Below are positions 10,213 through 20,761 of a stretch of 64,000 nucleotides of DNA, piece after piece. The DNA lies in assembly GCA_016415585.1 (NCBI GenBank), contig CP066552.1:4402001-4466000 (forward strand), read 5' to 3'. Made by a program: the position numbers and the translations under genes. The stretch's first letter is position 1. Each line of letters opens with the position of its first letter. The notes beneath the pieces are model-generated. The model was not told the DNA's origin. It did no database searches and saw nothing but the letters and a program-made list of their open reading frames with translations. Source of the stretch: Pectobacterium carotovorum (GTDB taxonomy: Bacteria > Pseudomonadota > Gammaproteobacteria > Enterobacterales > Enterobacteriaceae).

Positions 10213-11502
10213 ATGAGCAAAACACACTTAACTGAACAGAAGTTTTCCGACTTCGCCCTGCACCCGCAGGTTATTGAAGCTCTTGAAAATAAAGGGTTTC
10301 ATAACTGTACGCCTATTCAGGCGTTAGCTCTGCCATTGGCTCTGTCAGGGCGTGATGTGGCAGGTCAGGCGCAAACCGGTACCGGCAAGACGCTGGCTTT
10401 TCTCGCGTCTACTTTCCATTATTTGCTTTCACACCCTGCAAACGCAGAGCGCCAGACCAATCAGCCACGTGCTTTAATTATGGCACCAACCCGTGAACTG
10501 GCTGTCCAGATTCACTCTGATGCAGAAGCGCTATCTCACCTAACCGGGTTAAAACTGGGTTTAGCCTACGGTGGAGACGGCTACGACAAGCAACTTAAAG
10601 TGCTGGAAAACGGCGTTGATATTCTGATCGGCACCACTGGCCGCCTGATCGATTACGCCAAACAAAACCATATCAATCTGGGCGCGATTCAGGTCGTCGT
10701 GCTGGACGAAGCCGATCGCATGTACGATCTCGGTTTCATCAAAGATATTCGCTGGCTGTTCCGCCGTATGCCGGCAGCGTCACAGCGTCTGAATATGCTC
10801 TTTTCCGCTACGCTCTCCTACCGGGTGCGTGAACTCGCGTTTGAACAAATGAATAACGCAGAGTATGTGGAAGTTGAACCGGAACAGAAAACCGGCCACC
10901 GGATTAAAGAAGAACTGTTTTATCCGTCCAACGAAGAAAAAATGCGCCTGCTCCAGACGCTGCTGGAAGAAGAGTGGCCTGACCGCTGCATTATTTTCGC
11001 GAACACCAAACATCGCTGCGAAGATATCTGGGGCCATCTGGCTGCCGATGGTCATCGTGTTGGATTGCTGACGGGTGACGTCGCACAGAAAAAACGTCTG
11101 CGTATTCTGGAAGATTTTACTCAGGGTAATCTGGATATTCTCGTAGCAACGGACGTGGCAGCGCGTGGTTTGCACATCCCTTCTGTTACCCACGTTTTCA
11201 ACTACGACCTGCCGGACGACTGCGAAGACTACGTTCACCGTATTGGTCGTACGGGCCGTGCGGGACAAAGCGGATTCTCTATCAGCCTGGCCTGTGAAGA
11301 GTATGCGCTGAACCTCCCGGCTATCGAAACCTATATCGGTCACGGTATCCCGGTCAGCAAATATAACAGTGACGCGCTGATGAATAATTTGCCTGCGCCG
11401 AAGCGTTTAACGCGTCCACCGCGTTCCAATAATGGCCCGCGCCGACACAATGCGCCGCGCCGCAGCGGAGCGCCCCGTAATAACCGTAAACGAGCGGAAT
11501 AA
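10213..11502 (+). CDS. rhlB: ATP-dependent RNA helicase RhlB
   Basis: DEAD-box helicase of the RNA degradosome that unwinds structured RNA for RNase E and PNPase. Motifs are in order: Q-motif region with [10 protein letters not shown], Walker [21 protein letters not shown] box LDEADRM, SAT (LFSATL), and [10 protein letters not shown] in the second RecA domain. The 429 residues end in a basic, arginine- and asparagine-rich tail (from about residue 395) typical of RhlB. GppA follows after six bases, so the two form an operon. Confidence 0.97.
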   Translation: MSKTHLTEQKFSDFALHPQVIEALENKGFHNCTPIQALALPLALSGRDVAGQAQTGTGKTLAFLASTFHYLLSHPANAERQTNQPRALIMAPTRELAVQIHSDAEALSHLTGLKLGLAYGGDGYDKQLKVLENGVDILIGTTGRLIDYAKQNHINLGAIQVVVLDEADRMYDLGFIKDIRWLFRRMPAASQRLNMLFSATLSYRVRELAFEQMNNAEYVEVEPEQKTGHRIKEELFYPSNEEKMRLLQTLLEEEWPDRCIIFANTKHRCEDIWGHLAADGHRVGLLTGDVAQKKRLRILEDFTQGNLDILVATDVAARGLHIPSVTHVFNYDLPDDCEDYVHRIGRTGRAGQSGFSISLACEEYALNLPAIETYIGHGIPVSKYNSDALMNNLPAPKRLTRPPRSNNGPRRHNAPRRSGAPRNNRKRAE

Positions 11503-11508
11503 CCGTCG

Positions 11509-13005
11509 ATGCTGAGCTCTTCTTCACTTTACGCTGCCATCGATCTCGGCTCGAACAGCTTCCATATGCTGGTCACCCAGGAAACCGCAGGCAGCATTCA
11601 GACGCTGGCGAAAATAAAGCGTAAAGTCCGCCTTGCGGCAGGGCTGGATAAACAGAATCGGCTCTCGCAGGAAGCGATGCAGCGTGGCTGGCAGTGTCTA
11701 CAACTGTTCTCCGAACGGTTGCAGGACATTCCGCAGGATCAGGTGCGCGTCGTCGCGACCGCAACCCTGCGTCTGGCAACGAACGCTGACGAGTTTCTGC
11801 AACGGGCTCAGGAAATTCTGGGCTTGCCGATTCAAGTTATCAGCGGTGAAGAAGAAGCACGCTTGATTTATCAAGGTGTGGCACATACGACAGGTGGCTC
11901 AGATGCGCGTCTGGTCGTGGATATTGGCGGTGGCAGTACCGAACTGGCAACGGGAATCGGCGCAAAGACGACTCAGTTAATCAGCCTCCCGATGGGATGC
12001 GTAACCTGGCTGGATCGTTATTTCAGCGACCGCAATCTGGAAGCCGGTAACTTTGAACGCGCTGAACAGGCGGCGCGTGAAATGCTGCGTCCTGTCGCGG
12101 CTTCTCTGCGCGAACAGGGCTGGCAAATCTGCGTCGGTGCTTCCGGCACAGTTCAAGCGCTACAGGAAATTATGGTCGCGCAGGGAATGGATGAATACAT
12201 TACTCTGCCGAAGCTCAGACAGCTTAAAGAGCATGCGATTCAATGCGATAAGCTGGAAGAATTGGAAATTGATGGCCTGACACTGGAACGCGCGCTGGTT
12301 TTCCCCAGCGGATTGGCTATTCTGCTGGCGATCTTCCAGGAACTCGATATCAAAACGATGACGCTGGCCGGAGGCGCGCTGCGTGAAGGACTGGTCTATG
12401 GCATGCTGCATCTGCCCGTCGATCAAGATATCCGTCACCGTACGTTAGCGACGCTGCAACGCCGCTATTTGCTGGATACCGAGCAGGCTAAACGTGTCAG
12501 CACACTGGCGGACAACTTTCTGCAACAGGTTGCCCGTGACTGGCAGTTAGATAACCGATGTCGCGAGTTACTGCGCAGCGCCTGTCTGGTGCACGAAATC
12601 GGTTTGAGCATTGATTTTCGCCAATCACCCCAGCATGCAGCCTATTTGATTCGCCATAGCGATCTCCCCGGCTTTACACCCGCCCAGAAGAAGTTGTTAG
12701 CTACACTCCTGCAAAACCAGATTAACCCTGTCGATTTAATGCCGCTCAGTCAGCAAAATGCGCTGCCGGTCAATCAAGCACAGCGCCTGTGCCGGCTGTT
12801 GCGTCTGGCGATTATTTTTGCAAGCCGCCGCCGCGATGACACGCTGCCAGCAGTACGGCTGCGCGTAGAAGGTGAAGCATTGCGTTTGATTCTGCCTGCT
12901 GGATGGCTGGCTCAGCACCCGTTACGGGCAGAAATGCTGGAACAGGAAAGCCGCTGGCAGAGTTACGTACACTGGCCGCTGATGCTGGAAGAAACCCCGG
13001 CTTAA
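11509..13005 (+). CDS. gppA: Guanosine-5'-triphosphate,3'-diphosphate pyrophosphatase GppA
   Basis: Hydrolyses pppGpp to ppGpp in the stringent response and is an exopolyphosphatase relative. The 498-residue product has ASKHA-fold motifs [13 protein letters not shown] (residues 9-21), [12 protein letters not shown] and GASGTVQAL in the N-terminal two thirds, followed by an HD-type C-terminal domain. Ppx is the close paralogue, but the fixed position after rhlB supports GppA. A strong terminator follows within 30 bp. Confidence 0.95.
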   Translation: MLSSSSLYAAIDLGSNSFHMLVTQETAGSIQTLAKIKRKVRLAAGLDKQNRLSQEAMQRGWQCLQLFSERLQDIPQDQVRVVATATLRLATNADEFLQRAQEILGLPIQVISGEEEARLIYQGVAHTTGGSDARLVVDIGGGSTELATGIGAKTTQLISLPMGCVTWLDRYFSDRNLEAGNFERAEQAAREMLRPVAASLREQGWQICVGASGTVQALQEIMVAQGMDEYITLPKLRQLKEHAIQCDKLEELEIDGLTLERALVFPSGLAILLAIFQELDIKTMTLAGGALREGLVYGMLHLPVDQDIRHRTLATLQRRYLLDTEQAKRVSTLADNFLQQVARDWQLDNRCRELLRSACLVHEIGLSIDFRQSPQHAAYLIRHSDLPGFTPAQKKLLATLLQNQINPVDLMPLSQQNALPVNQAQRLCRLLRLAIIFASRRRDDTLPAVRLRVEGEALRLILPAGWLAQHPLRAEMLEQESRWQSYVHWPLMLEETPA

Positions 13006-13014
13006 CGAGCATAT

Positions 13015-13039
13015 AAGGGGGAGGATTATCCCCCTTTTG
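13015..13039. terminator. Terminator shared by gppA and rep
   Basis: A 7-bp AAGGGGG/CCCCCTT stem is followed by TTT on the plus strand, ending gppA transcription. The loop contains the stop codon of the convergent rep gene, so rep translation runs into the hairpin. Confidence 0.85.
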
Positions 13040-15047
13040 CTTTCGCCAACATCGCCCGGATATTGGCGACGTTCGTCTGACCTTTCTGCATGCGCTCTTG
13101 TGCGCTAACCACTTTTCTTTCCGTTTCCCACACCACATCATCCTGCGGCAGTTCAAGCAGGAAACGACTCGGTTCGGGGCGCACCAACTCGCCATACTGG
13201 CGGCGCTCTTTGCACAATGTGAAGAATAGTTCACGCTGGGCACGCGTAATTCCTACGTATGCCAGACGCCGCTCTTCATCGACGTTATCTTCATCAATAC
13301 TGCTCTGATGCGGCAACAGACCTTCTTCCATCCCCACTAAAAAGACGTACGGGAATTCCAAACCTTTGGACGCATGCAACGTCATTAGCTGAACTTGATC
13401 CAGTTCCTCTTCACTCTCTCCACGTTCCATCATGTCCCGTAGCGTGAAACGCGTCACCACCTGCGTCAGTGTCATCGGTTCATCCAGATCGGATCCTTCC
13501 AGCATTTCCGTCATCCAGCTGAATAGCTGATTAACGTTCTTCATCCGCATTTCTGCGGCTTTTGGGCTGGGTGAGGTTTCATACAGCCAGCTTTCGTAGT
13601 CCAGCCCATGAATCAGATCCCGCACGGCGGCAACCGGTTCATGCTCTGCCAGACGGGCAATCTCCGCCAGCCACTGGGTGAACCGTTGTAGGGATTCCAG
13701 CCCACGACCAGTCAGCGACTGGCTCAGCCCGAGATCAAAACTCGCGCTGAACAGGCCTTTATTGCGTTGCCCTGCCCACTCGCCTAGCTTCTTCATCGTT
13801 GCCGGGCCAATCTCACGCTTAGGCGTGTTCACAATGCGTAAGAACGCACTGTCATCTTCTGGGTTGGTCAGTACGCGTAAGTAGGCCAGTAAATCTTTGA
13901 TTTCAGGTCGGGAGAAAAACGACGTGCCACCAGAGATCCGATACGGAATACGGTTCTGCATCAGCATCTTTTCAAACAGACGCGACTGATGGTTACCACG
14001 ATACAAAATGGCATAATCGCCGTACTGGGTCTTTTTAATAAAGTGATGGGCAATCAGCTCACCCACGACCCGCTCTGCTTCGTGATCTTCGTTGTTGGCG
14101 GTAATCACTTTAAGTTCATCACCGTAACCCAACTCCGAGAACAGACGCTTTTCAAAGACGTGCGGGTTATTGGCGATGAGAATATTGGCGGCTTTCAGAA
14201 TACGCCCTGATGAACGGTAATTTTGTTCCAGCTTGATCACATCAAGCGCGGGGAAATCCTGCTGTAGCAACACCAAATTCTGTGGTCGCGCACCGCGCCA
14301 GGAGTAAATCGACTGATCGTCATCCCCTACCACGGTAAAACGCGCACGGGTGCCGACCAGCAGCTTAACCAGCTCATACTGGCTGGTATTGGTGTCCTGA
14401 TATTCATCCACCAGCAGGTAGCGTAAGCGGTTCTGCCAGCGTTCACGCACCTCCGCGTTCTGCTTCAGCAACAGCGTGGGCAGCAAAATCAGATCGTCGA
14501 AGTCCAGTACGTTACAGGCACGAAGGTGGTCGTGATAGAGCGAGTAGCAATGCACAAACAGCTTGTCGCGTTCGGAGCGAGCGGTTGCTGCCGCACCGGC
14601 AGGATCGATAAGATCGTTTTTCCAGTTTGAGATCGTCGAGATCAGCTGTTGCAGCAGAACCTTATCGTTTTCCAGCCACTGTTCCGTCAGCTCTTTCAGC
14701 AACGCCATCTGGTCCTGATCGTCAAACAGGGAGAAATTAGATTTCATGCCCAGCGCGACGTATTCACGTTTGATGATCTCCAGCCCCAGCGTATGGAAGG
14801 TCGCGATCATCAGCCCACGCGTTTCTTTGCGCCCCAGCGTTTGCGCCACGCGCTCTTTCATCTCACGCGCCGCTTTGTTGGTAAACGTCACGGCGGCAAT
14901 GTGCTTAGCCTGATAGCCACACTGGCGAATAAGGTGCGCGATTTTGTTGGTGATAACGCGGGTCTTGCCTGAACCTGCGCCCGCCAGCACCAGACAAGGT
15001 CCGGTGACGAATTCGACGGCGTGTTGTTGGCTGGGGTTTAAGCGCAT
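13026..15047 (-). CDS. rep: ATP-dependent DNA helicase Rep
   Basis: Superfamily 1 3'-5' helicase that helps replication forks pass protein blocks. From ATG 15047 ([13 protein letters not shown]) the product is 673 residues, equal to E. coli Rep; an upstream in-frame start would add only five residues and is not supported by the family. Visible motifs: Walker [12 protein letters not shown] near 22-32, VDEYQDTN (motif II), [13 protein letters not shown] (motif III), LEQNYRS (IV), [15 protein letters not shown] (V) and [11 protein letters not shown] (VI). Confidence 0.97.
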   Translation of the reverse strand: MRLNPSQQHAVEFVTGPCLVLAGAGSGKTRVITNKIAHLIRQCGYQAKHIAAVTFTNKAAREMKERVAQTLGRKETRGLMIATFHTLGLEIIKREYVALGMKSNFSLFDDQDQMALLKELTEQWLENDKVLLQQLISTISNWKNDLIDPAGAAATARSERDKLFVHCYSLYHDHLRACNVLDFDDLILLPTLLLKQNAEVRERWQNRLRYLLVDEYQDTNTSQYELVKLLVGTRARFTVVGDDDQSIYSWRGARPQNLVLLQQDFPALDVIKLEQNYRSSGRILKAANILIANNPHVFEKRLFSELGYGDELKVITANNEDHEAERVVGELIAHHFIKKTQYGDYAILYRGNHQSRLFEKMLMQNRIPYRISGGTSFFSRPEIKDLLAYLRVLTNPEDDSAFLRIVNTPKREIGPATMKKLGEWAGQRNKGLFSASFDLGLSQSLTGRGLESLQRFTQWLAEIARLAEHEPVAAVRDLIHGLDYESWLYETSPSPKAAEMRMKNVNQLFSWMTEMLEGSDLDEPMTLTQVVTRFTLRDMMERGESEEELDQVQLMTLHASKGLEFPYVFLVGMEEGLLPHQSSIDEDNVDEERRLAYVGITRAQRELFFTLCKERRQYGELVRPEPSRFLLELPQDDVVWETERKVVSAQERMQKGQTNVANIRAMLAKAKGG

Positions 15048-15207
15048 AACGATCTTGCTCACTCATAAAACGGAAGGCGATTGTAGCAGAAAGCCGTATC
15101 GATCTTGACCAGGGATTTGTTATTAAGGAAAGCACATCGCAGTCCACATCTTGCGTTGCAAATGTTACATTGCGCGCCGGAATCTCTTTTGCAAAAAAGG
15201 TAATAAC

Positions 15208-15489
15208 ATGGCAAATACCGCAGCAGCCCTACACATCCTGGTAGACACTGAGCAGGAAGCTAATGACATTCTTGCGCAACTGGAAAAAGGTGCAGACTTC
15301 CAGAAACTGGCACAGAAGCACTCGACCTGCCCGTCAAAACGCAACGGCGGCGATTTAGGTGAGTTTCGTAAAGGCGACATGGTGCCGGCTTTCGATAAAG
15401 CGGTGTTTTCCTGCGAGTTGCTGAAACCATTTGGTCCGGTGAAAACCCAGTTTGGCTACCATGTGATCAAAGTGCTATACCGCAACTAA
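15208..15489 (+). CDS. ppiC: Peptidyl-prolyl cis-trans isomerase C (parvulin)
   Basis: Small cytoplasmic prolyl isomerase. From ATG 15208 ([12 protein letters not shown]) the protein is 93 residues, the length of E. coli parvulin, preceded by an AAAAGGTAA ribosome-binding region. The whole chain is one rotamase domain: HILV at the start, [21 protein letters not shown] in two conserved stretches, and the terminal [10 protein letters not shown]. An in-frame upstream extension of 19 residues is unlikely. Confidence 0.96.
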   Translation: MANTAAALHILVDTEQEANDILAQLEKGADFQKLAQKHSTCPSKRNGGDLGEFRKGDMVPAFDKAVFSCELLKPFGPVKTQFGYHVIKVLYRN

Positions 15490-15530
15490 GTTGTCCTGCA
15501 ACTCAGTCGTCACGCCGACGTCCCGAACAT

Positions 15531-15567
15531 AAAAAGCGCGCCCACCTTCTGGTTTAGCGCGCTTTTT
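15531..15567. terminator. Bidirectional terminator between ppiC and putA
   Basis: An 11-bp perfect inverted repeat AAAAAGCGCGC / GCGCGCTTTTT with a 13-nt loop lies between the two convergent stop codons and has T runs on both strands. Confidence 0.9.
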
Positions 15568-15582
15568 CTATTAAATGCCTGA

Positions 15583-18500
15583 CTAGCCTATCGTCATCAG
15601 GCTGGCATTGCCGCCTGCGGCGGCGGTATTGATACTCAGAGAACGTTCAATCAACAGACGTTCCAACTGAATGTAGGTATCGCCCTGCGCATAGCCTAAC
15701 AGCAGGATAATCGGGCCATCGCGCTCTGCAAGCCCCTCACTCAACTGCCGTAACCGATCGGCATCCCCATGATAAATGACGCCATGAAAAGACACCTCGT
15801 GCCGCTGCCAGTCAGGCGTGAACTGAATATGCGACTGCACACCTGCGGGTAAACGGCCATAAAGCGTTTTCTCCTGCTCACCTTCCGGCCACAGCAGTTT
15901 CCCGCCTGTCGCCAGCACCGCTGCCGTCTGAATCAAGCGATCGTCCTCATTATCCGCCAGACACAGAATCCGCTCACGCGGCAGTAGCGTATAGGAATTA
16001 CGTTCTCCTGTCGGGCCGGGCAGCAATCGCGTTGTCCCGCTGACGCTATATTCTCTGTAGCGTTGGCATAACGTCGCTAGCCCGTGACGCTCCCCGGCAA
16101 TCGCCCAGCCTTCCAGCGCCTGTAGCCCCGCCAGCAGCGACGATCGAGCAGACGCATCCAGTGCCTGCTCACGGTTCTGCTGTGCGAATTCAGCCGCAAG
16201 CGCGTCGTCCGGCCGATGTGCCAGCAAGCGATACAGGTAAAGCGGCCCGCCCGCCTTTGGCCCGGTTCCCGATAAGCCTTCCCCGCCAAACGGTTGAACG
16301 CCGACAACGGCACCGACCATATTGCGATTCACATATTGGTTGCCCACTTTCGCCTTGCCCGTCACACGCAGGATAGTTTCATCAATACGGGTATGCACAC
16401 CCAGCGTCAGACCGTATCCAGCCGCGTTGATCTGCTCAATCACTGCATCCAACTGCTGGCTTTGATAGCGAACGACGTGTAAAACTGGACCAAAAACTTC
16501 TTTTTTCAGCTCGTCTATCTTGCCCAGTTCGATCAGGGTCGGTTTCACAAACGTCCCGTGCCGCCACGTATCCTCATCCTGCGGATACGCTGCCTGAAAT
16601 ACCGTATGGCCTTTCGCCCGCATCGTCTGGATATGCAGCTCCACGTTCTCTTTCGCTTCCGCGTCAATCAGCGGGCCGATATCGGTCGATAGCCGCTCAG
16701 GATTCCCCATTCGACATTCCGCCATCGCGCCACGCAGCATAGCCAGAGTGCGATCCGCAATATCCTCTTGCAGGCACAGCAGGCGCAGCGCCGAGCAACG
16801 CTGTCCGGCGCTGTCGAACGCAGAGGCGATAACGTCATTCACTACCTGCTCCGTCAGCGCAGACGAATCGACAATCATCGCATTCAGGCCACCCGTTTCG
16901 GCAATCAGCGGCGTCAAACGCCCCTGCGGATCGAGCCTGCCCGCGATGCTACGTTGCAAGGTTTTGGCAACGGCCGTCGATCCGGTAAACACCACGCCGC
17001 GTACCCGTTCATCGTTCACCAACGCGGCACCAATCGTTTCTCCCTGGCCGGGCAGCAGTTGCAGCACACCCTGAGGAATGCCCGCCTCATGCAAAATACG
17101 CACCGCCTGTGCCGCAACCAGCGGCGTCTGTTCAGCCGGTTTGGCCAGCACGCTGTTTCCTGCCGCCAGTGCGGCAGAAATTTGACCGGTGAAGATCGCC
17201 AGCGGGAAATTCCACGGACTGATGCAAACCACCGGCCCCAGCGGACGATGGGTATCATTGGTGAATGAATCCCGAATCTGAGCCGCGTAATAGCGTAAAA
17301 AGTCCACCGCTTCGCGCACTTCCGCAATCGCGTTACTGAAGGATTTACCCGCTTCCCGCACCAGCAGCCCCAGCAGGCTTTGCAACTGCCTTTCCATCAG
17401 TGAGGCAGCCTGATTCAATATCGCAGCACGCTCTGCGGGCGGCGTCGCAAACCAGATAGTACCCGCATGCACCGCGGCTTCTACCGCCTGCTCAACATCT
17501 GCCACGGAGGCATCGCGAACATAGCCCACCACATCGTGCACATCGGCGGGATTCACGACAGGCCTTTCTTCACTTACCTCGCTTTCCCCCTCAATCATCA
17601 GTGCGGCATACCACGGCTGTGACGCGTGATTTAGCAACGCGCTGGAAAGCGAAGCCAGCCGATGCTCGTTCGAGAGATCCAGCCCGCTCGAATTTTGCCG
17701 TTCCCGCCCATATAGCTGACGTGGCAGAGGAATCTTGGGATGCGGTGCGCCCATGATCCATTCCACTTTTGCCAGCGCCTCTACGCCACGAATCGGATCG
17801 GCAATCAGCGTTTCCAGAGCCATTGAGGTATCCGCAATGCGATTAACAAATGAGGTATTCGAGCCGTTTTCCAGCAGGCGTCGTACCAGATAAGCCAGCA
17901 GCGTTTCATGGGTTCCGACCGGAGCATAAATACGACACGGACGGTTCATTTTTCCGTCAGCAACCGCGCCCACCACCTGATCGTAGAGCGGTTCACCCAT
18001 GCCGTGCAGGCACTGAAACTCATACTGACCGGGATAATAATTGTTGCCCGCCATGTGGTAGATCGCGCTTACCGTCTGCGCGTTGTGCGTGGCGAACTGC
18101 GGGTAAATCAGATTCGGTACGGCCAGCAGCTTGCGGGCGCACGCCAGATAAGCCACATCGGTATAGACCTTACGCGTGTAAACCGGGTAGCCTTCTAGCC
18201 CGTCAACCTGCGCGCGCTTGATTTCGCTGTCCCAGTACGCCCCTTTCACCAGACGAATCATCAGCCGTCGACGGCTGCGCTGTGCCAGCTCAATCAGCGC
18301 ATCGATTACATACGGGCAGCGTTTTTGATAAGCCTGAATGACAAATCCGATACCGTTCCACCCCGCCAGCTGTGGCTCCATGCAGAGTTTTTCCAGCAGA
18401 TCGAGCGAGATCTCCAGTCGGTCGGCTTCCTCTGCGTCGATATTGATCCCGATATCGTACTGACGCGCCAGCAGCGTCAGCATCAACAAACGTGGATAAA

Positions 18501-19551
18501 GCTCTTCCATCACACGGTCATACTGTGACCGGCTATAGCGCGGGTGCAGCGCCGACAGCTTGATGGAGATGCCCGGCCCTTCATAAATCCCGCGCCCGTT
18601 CGAGGCTTTGCCGATAGCATGAATCGCCTGCTGATAGGCCGTCAGATAGGCGGCAGCATCGTGCTCCGTCAGCGCGGCTTCACCTAACATATCGTAGGAG
18701 TAACGGAAGCCTTTACTCTCCCATTCGCGGGCATTCGCCAGCGCTTCACCCATGGTTTCCCCTGTGACAAACTGCTCCCCCATCAGCCGCATAGCCATAT
18801 CGACGCCTTTGCGGACAAGCGGCTCACCACTTTTCCCGATAATGCGGTTCAGCGAATTCGAAAGATTCACTTCGTTGTGCGTCGCCACCAGCTTTCCGGT
18901 AAACAGCAGCCCCCAGGTTGCAGCATTCACAAAGAGAGACGGACTGTGACCAAGATGCGCCTGCCAATTTCCCCGACTGATCTTGTCGCGGATCAGCGCA
19001 TCACGCGTGGATTTATCAGGAATACGCAGCAGCGCTTCGGCTAAACACATCAACGCCACCCCTTCCTGAGAAGAAAGTGAGAATTCCTGTAGCAGCCCTT
19101 GCACAATGCCCGCACGCCCATTTCCGGCTTTCTGACCGCGTAATTTTTCTGCCAGTTGATAAGCCAGTTTCTGCGTTAACTGCGACATTTCATCGGTAAG
19201 TCTTGCCTGTTCAAGCAAGATAGGCACTAATTCATTTTCAGGGCGGCGATAAGCGGACGTAATGGCAGCACGGATAACCGACTGAGGAAGCACCTGTTCA
19301 GCGAAACCAAGAAAGGGTGGGTGGGTTTCTTCTTCCCGAGATTGCGGCATAATCTCTTCCGCTTCAATGTGGCTGGCGTTCGTCCATTGCGGTATTTCAG
19401 GAGTGTCGAGGCCGCTTTCGAGGCGTTCGAGATAATGGAAAATGGCCTGTTTAATCAGCCAGTGTGGCGTGCGATCAATACGCTGTGCTGCGGCTTTAAT
19501 GCTTTCGCGCGTTTCCTCATCGAGTTTTACACCCATCGTGGTAAAGCCCAT
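15583..19551 (-). CDS. putA: Trifunctional PutA: proline dehydrogenase, P5C dehydrogenase and put repressor
   Basis: Oxidises proline to glutamate in two steps and, when not membrane-bound, represses the put genes. From ATG 19551 the product is 1322 residues, close to the E. coli 1320. A GTG three codons earlier was rejected because AGGAG sits directly against it but eight bases before the ATG. Domains in order: ribbon-helix-helix DNA-binding domain (TTMGVKLDEETR, about 1-50), proline dehydrogenase barrel (about 260-600), aldehyde dehydrogenase (about 650-1110) with the catalytic Cys in AGQRCSALRLL and Glu in IAETGGLNAM, and a C-terminal domain. The usual divergent partner putP survives only as a fragment upstream. 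Confidence 0.96.
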   Translation of the reverse strand: MGFTTMGVKLDEETRESIKAAAQRIDRTPHWLIKQAIFHYLERLESGLDTPEIPQWTNASHIEAEEIMPQSREEETHPPFLGFAEQVLPQSVIRAAITSAYRRPENELVPILLEQARLTDEMSQLTQKLAYQLAEKLRGQKAGNGRAGIVQGLLQEFSLSSQEGVALMCLAEALLRIPDKSTRDALIRDKISRGNWQAHLGHSPSLFVNAATWGLLFTGKLVATHNEVNLSNSLNRIIGKSGEPLVRKGVDMAMRLMGEQFVTGETMGEALANAREWESKGFRYSYDMLGEAALTEHDAAAYLTAYQQAIHAIGKASNGRGIYEGPGISIKLSALHPRYSRSQYDRVMEELYPRLLMLTLLARQYDIGINIDAEEADRLEISLDLLEKLCMEPQLAGWNGIGFVIQAYQKRCPYVIDALIELAQRSRRRLMIRLVKGAYWDSEIKRAQVDGLEGYPVYTRKVYTDVAYLACARKLLAVPNLIYPQFATHNAQTVSAIYHMAGNNYYPGQYEFQCLHGMGEPLYDQVVGAVADGKMNRPCRIYAPVGTHETLLAYLVRRLLENGSNTSFVNRIADTSMALETLIADPIRGVEALAKVEWIMGAPHPKIPLPRQLYGRERQNSSGLDLSNEHRLASLSSALLNHASQPWYAALMIEGESEVSEERPVVNPADVHDVVGYVRDASVADVEQAVEAAVHAGTIWFATPPAERAAILNQAASLMERQLQSLLGLLVREAGKSFSNAIAEVREAVDFLRYYAAQIRDSFTNDTHRPLGPVVCISPWNFPLAIFTGQISAALAAGNSVLAKPAEQTPLVAAQAVRILHEAGIPQGVLQLLPGQGETIGAALVNDERVRGVVFTGSTAVAKTLQRSIAGRLDPQGRLTPLIAETGGLNAMIVDSSALTEQVVNDVIASAFDSAGQRCSALRLLCLQEDIADRTLAMLRGAMAECRMGNPERLSTDIGPLIDAEAKENVELHIQTMRAKGHTVFQAAYPQDEDTWRHGTFVKPTLIELGKIDELKKEVFGPVLHVVRYQSQQLDAVIEQINAAGYGLTLGVHTRIDETILRVTGKAKVGNQYVNRNMVGAVVGVQPFGGEGLSGTGPKAGGPLYLYRLLAHRPDDALAAEFAQQNREQALDASARSSLLAGLQALEGWAIAGERHGLATLCQRYREYSVSGTTRLLPGPTGERNSYTLLPRERILCLADNEDDRLIQTAAVLATGGKLLWPEGEQEKTLYGRLPAGVQSHIQFTPDWQRHEVSFHGVIYHGDADRLRQLSEGLAERDGPIILLLGYAQGDTYIQLERLLIERSLSINTAAAGGNASLMTIG

Positions 19552-19608
19552 AGCGTCCACTCCTGTAATTTAGAAGATGCACATCGGGGAAACGTCAATA
19601 TCGACCAT

Positions 19609-19626
19609 GTTGCAACTTTGTGCAAC
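19609..19626. promoter_or_regulatory. Candidate PutA operators
   Basis: GTTGCAAC at 19609-19616 is its own reverse complement and contains GTTGCA on both strands; TGCAAC at 19621-19626 is a further GTTGCA on the minus strand. GTTGCA is the core bound by the PutA ribbon-helix-helix domain. The sites lie about 60 bp before the putA start, so autorepression may persist despite loss of most of the put control region. Confidence 0.55.
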
Positions 19627-19637
19627 CTTGTTAACAA

Positions 19638-19771
19638 ATGGAGCGATTGCAGCCCATCATCTCCGGTTTTATCTTCAACTGCCTGACTATTTTCATCCTC
19701 AGCCTGCTGGGTAAAGCACCATCAAAAGCGATTACCGACCGCTTCAATCAAGCAGAAGCAGCATACCGCCA
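19638..19771 (+). pseudogene. putP: 3' remnant of proline permease putP
   Basis: A plus-strand frame reads SGFIFNCLTIFILSLLGKAP followed by a segment like KAITDRFNQAEAAYRHYPK. This resembles the last ~45 residues of the Na+/proline symporter PutP, which in E. coli ends with IPGFIF..SLLGKAPSAAMQKRFAEADAHYHSAP. The rest of PutP (about 450 residues) and its stop are gone; the frame runs into the end of the convergent LysR gene. In E. coli putP is divergent from putA; here the 3' end of putP is next to the putA start, so the intervening putP 5' part was deleted. Identification is from memory of the E. coli C-terminus. Confidence 0.7.
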
Positions 19772-20659
19772 CTATCCGAAATTCGTTCTGATCGCATCAA
19801 CAAACGTTTTCACTTTGACCGTTGATCGCCTCACAGAAGGCACCATGACATGTACGGGACGCACAGGCCCGTCATAATCAGACAACACCTGAATCAGACG
19901 CCCACGTTGAATTTCCTTGCGCAACACCGCTTCTGGCCCAAGAGTCACGCCGTACCCTTCTATCGCGGCATGCAATAACGCATTCCAGTCATTTGCATAC
20001 AATCTGCCCTTCGGCCTGACTTCTTCCGTTTTTCCCTCTTTTTGAAAAATCCATCGGCACGGCGTAAGGACGGATTTCATGCCATAAATCAGGCATGTAT
20101 GATTGACGAGGCTTGATGGCGTATCAGGCAGACCAGCGCGCGCCACATAATCTGGCGATGCACAGGCAATGAGCGAGTAAGGCTGAAGCGGCCAGGCTAC
20201 CATTGTACTATCGGCCAACTCTCCGATGCGGATAACAACTTCAAACCCCTCTTCGATGGGGTCAACCTGACGATCGTTTAACGTTAACGCGATCTGCGTA
20301 TCTGGATAACGTTCGAGATAACGAGTGATGAACGGCGCAAGCAAATGCGATCCCCAGGTTACAGGGGCGTTAACCTGAATAATGCCCGAAGGCGTCGTCT
20401 GCATTTCCCGGGCAATATCATCCGCCGTCTGCAATTCAGCAAGCACGACTTTGCAGCGTTCGTAATAGCGCTGACCGACATCGGTCAAGCTCTGACGACG
20501 GGTCGTACGGTTGAGTAACCGAGAACCAAGCCGGGCCTCAAGCCACGCCACATACTTTGCGACCATCTGTGGCGAAAGGGTGAGTGCATCAGCGGCGGCA
20601 GCAAAAGATCCCAGCTCCACAGTTTTGACAAAAATGTTCATACTGGTAAACCGATCCAT
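19772..20659 (-). CDS. LysR-family transcriptional regulator
   Basis: A 295-residue LysR-type regulator. The N-terminal winged helix-turn-helix (about 3-62: FVKTVELGSFAAAADALTLS, then LEARLGSRLLNRTTR) is followed by the periplasmic-binding-protein-like effector domain. The start at ATG 20659 (MDRFTSMNIF) has GAGG upstream; an earlier start adding 14 residues is less likely. It is divergent from the reductase gene at 20762, the standard layout for a LysR regulator and its target. The 3' end abuts the putP remnant. No known target is recognisable. Confidence 0.9.
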   Translation of the reverse strand: MDRFTSMNIFVKTVELGSFAAAADALTLSPQMVAKYVAWLEARLGSRLLNRTTRRQSLTDVGQRYYERCKVVLAELQTADDIAREMQTTPSGIIQVNAPVTWGSHLLAPFITRYLERYPDTQIALTLNDRQVDPIEEGFEVVIRIGELADSTMVAWPLQPYSLIACASPDYVARAGLPDTPSSLVNHTCLIYGMKSVLTPCRWIFQKEGKTEEVRPKGRLYANDWNALLHAAIEGYGVTLGPEAVLRKEIQRGRLIQVLSDYDGPVRPVHVMVPSVRRSTVKVKTFVDAIRTNFG

Positions 20660-20761
20660 GATTCCCTCATTTTTGTTGTTTATCCTTCTCAGATAACACA
20701 CTTTATCTTCAAAAAGTAGAGGGTTAACCTTTTCATCTCAAAACCATTAAGGTGAAAAAAG

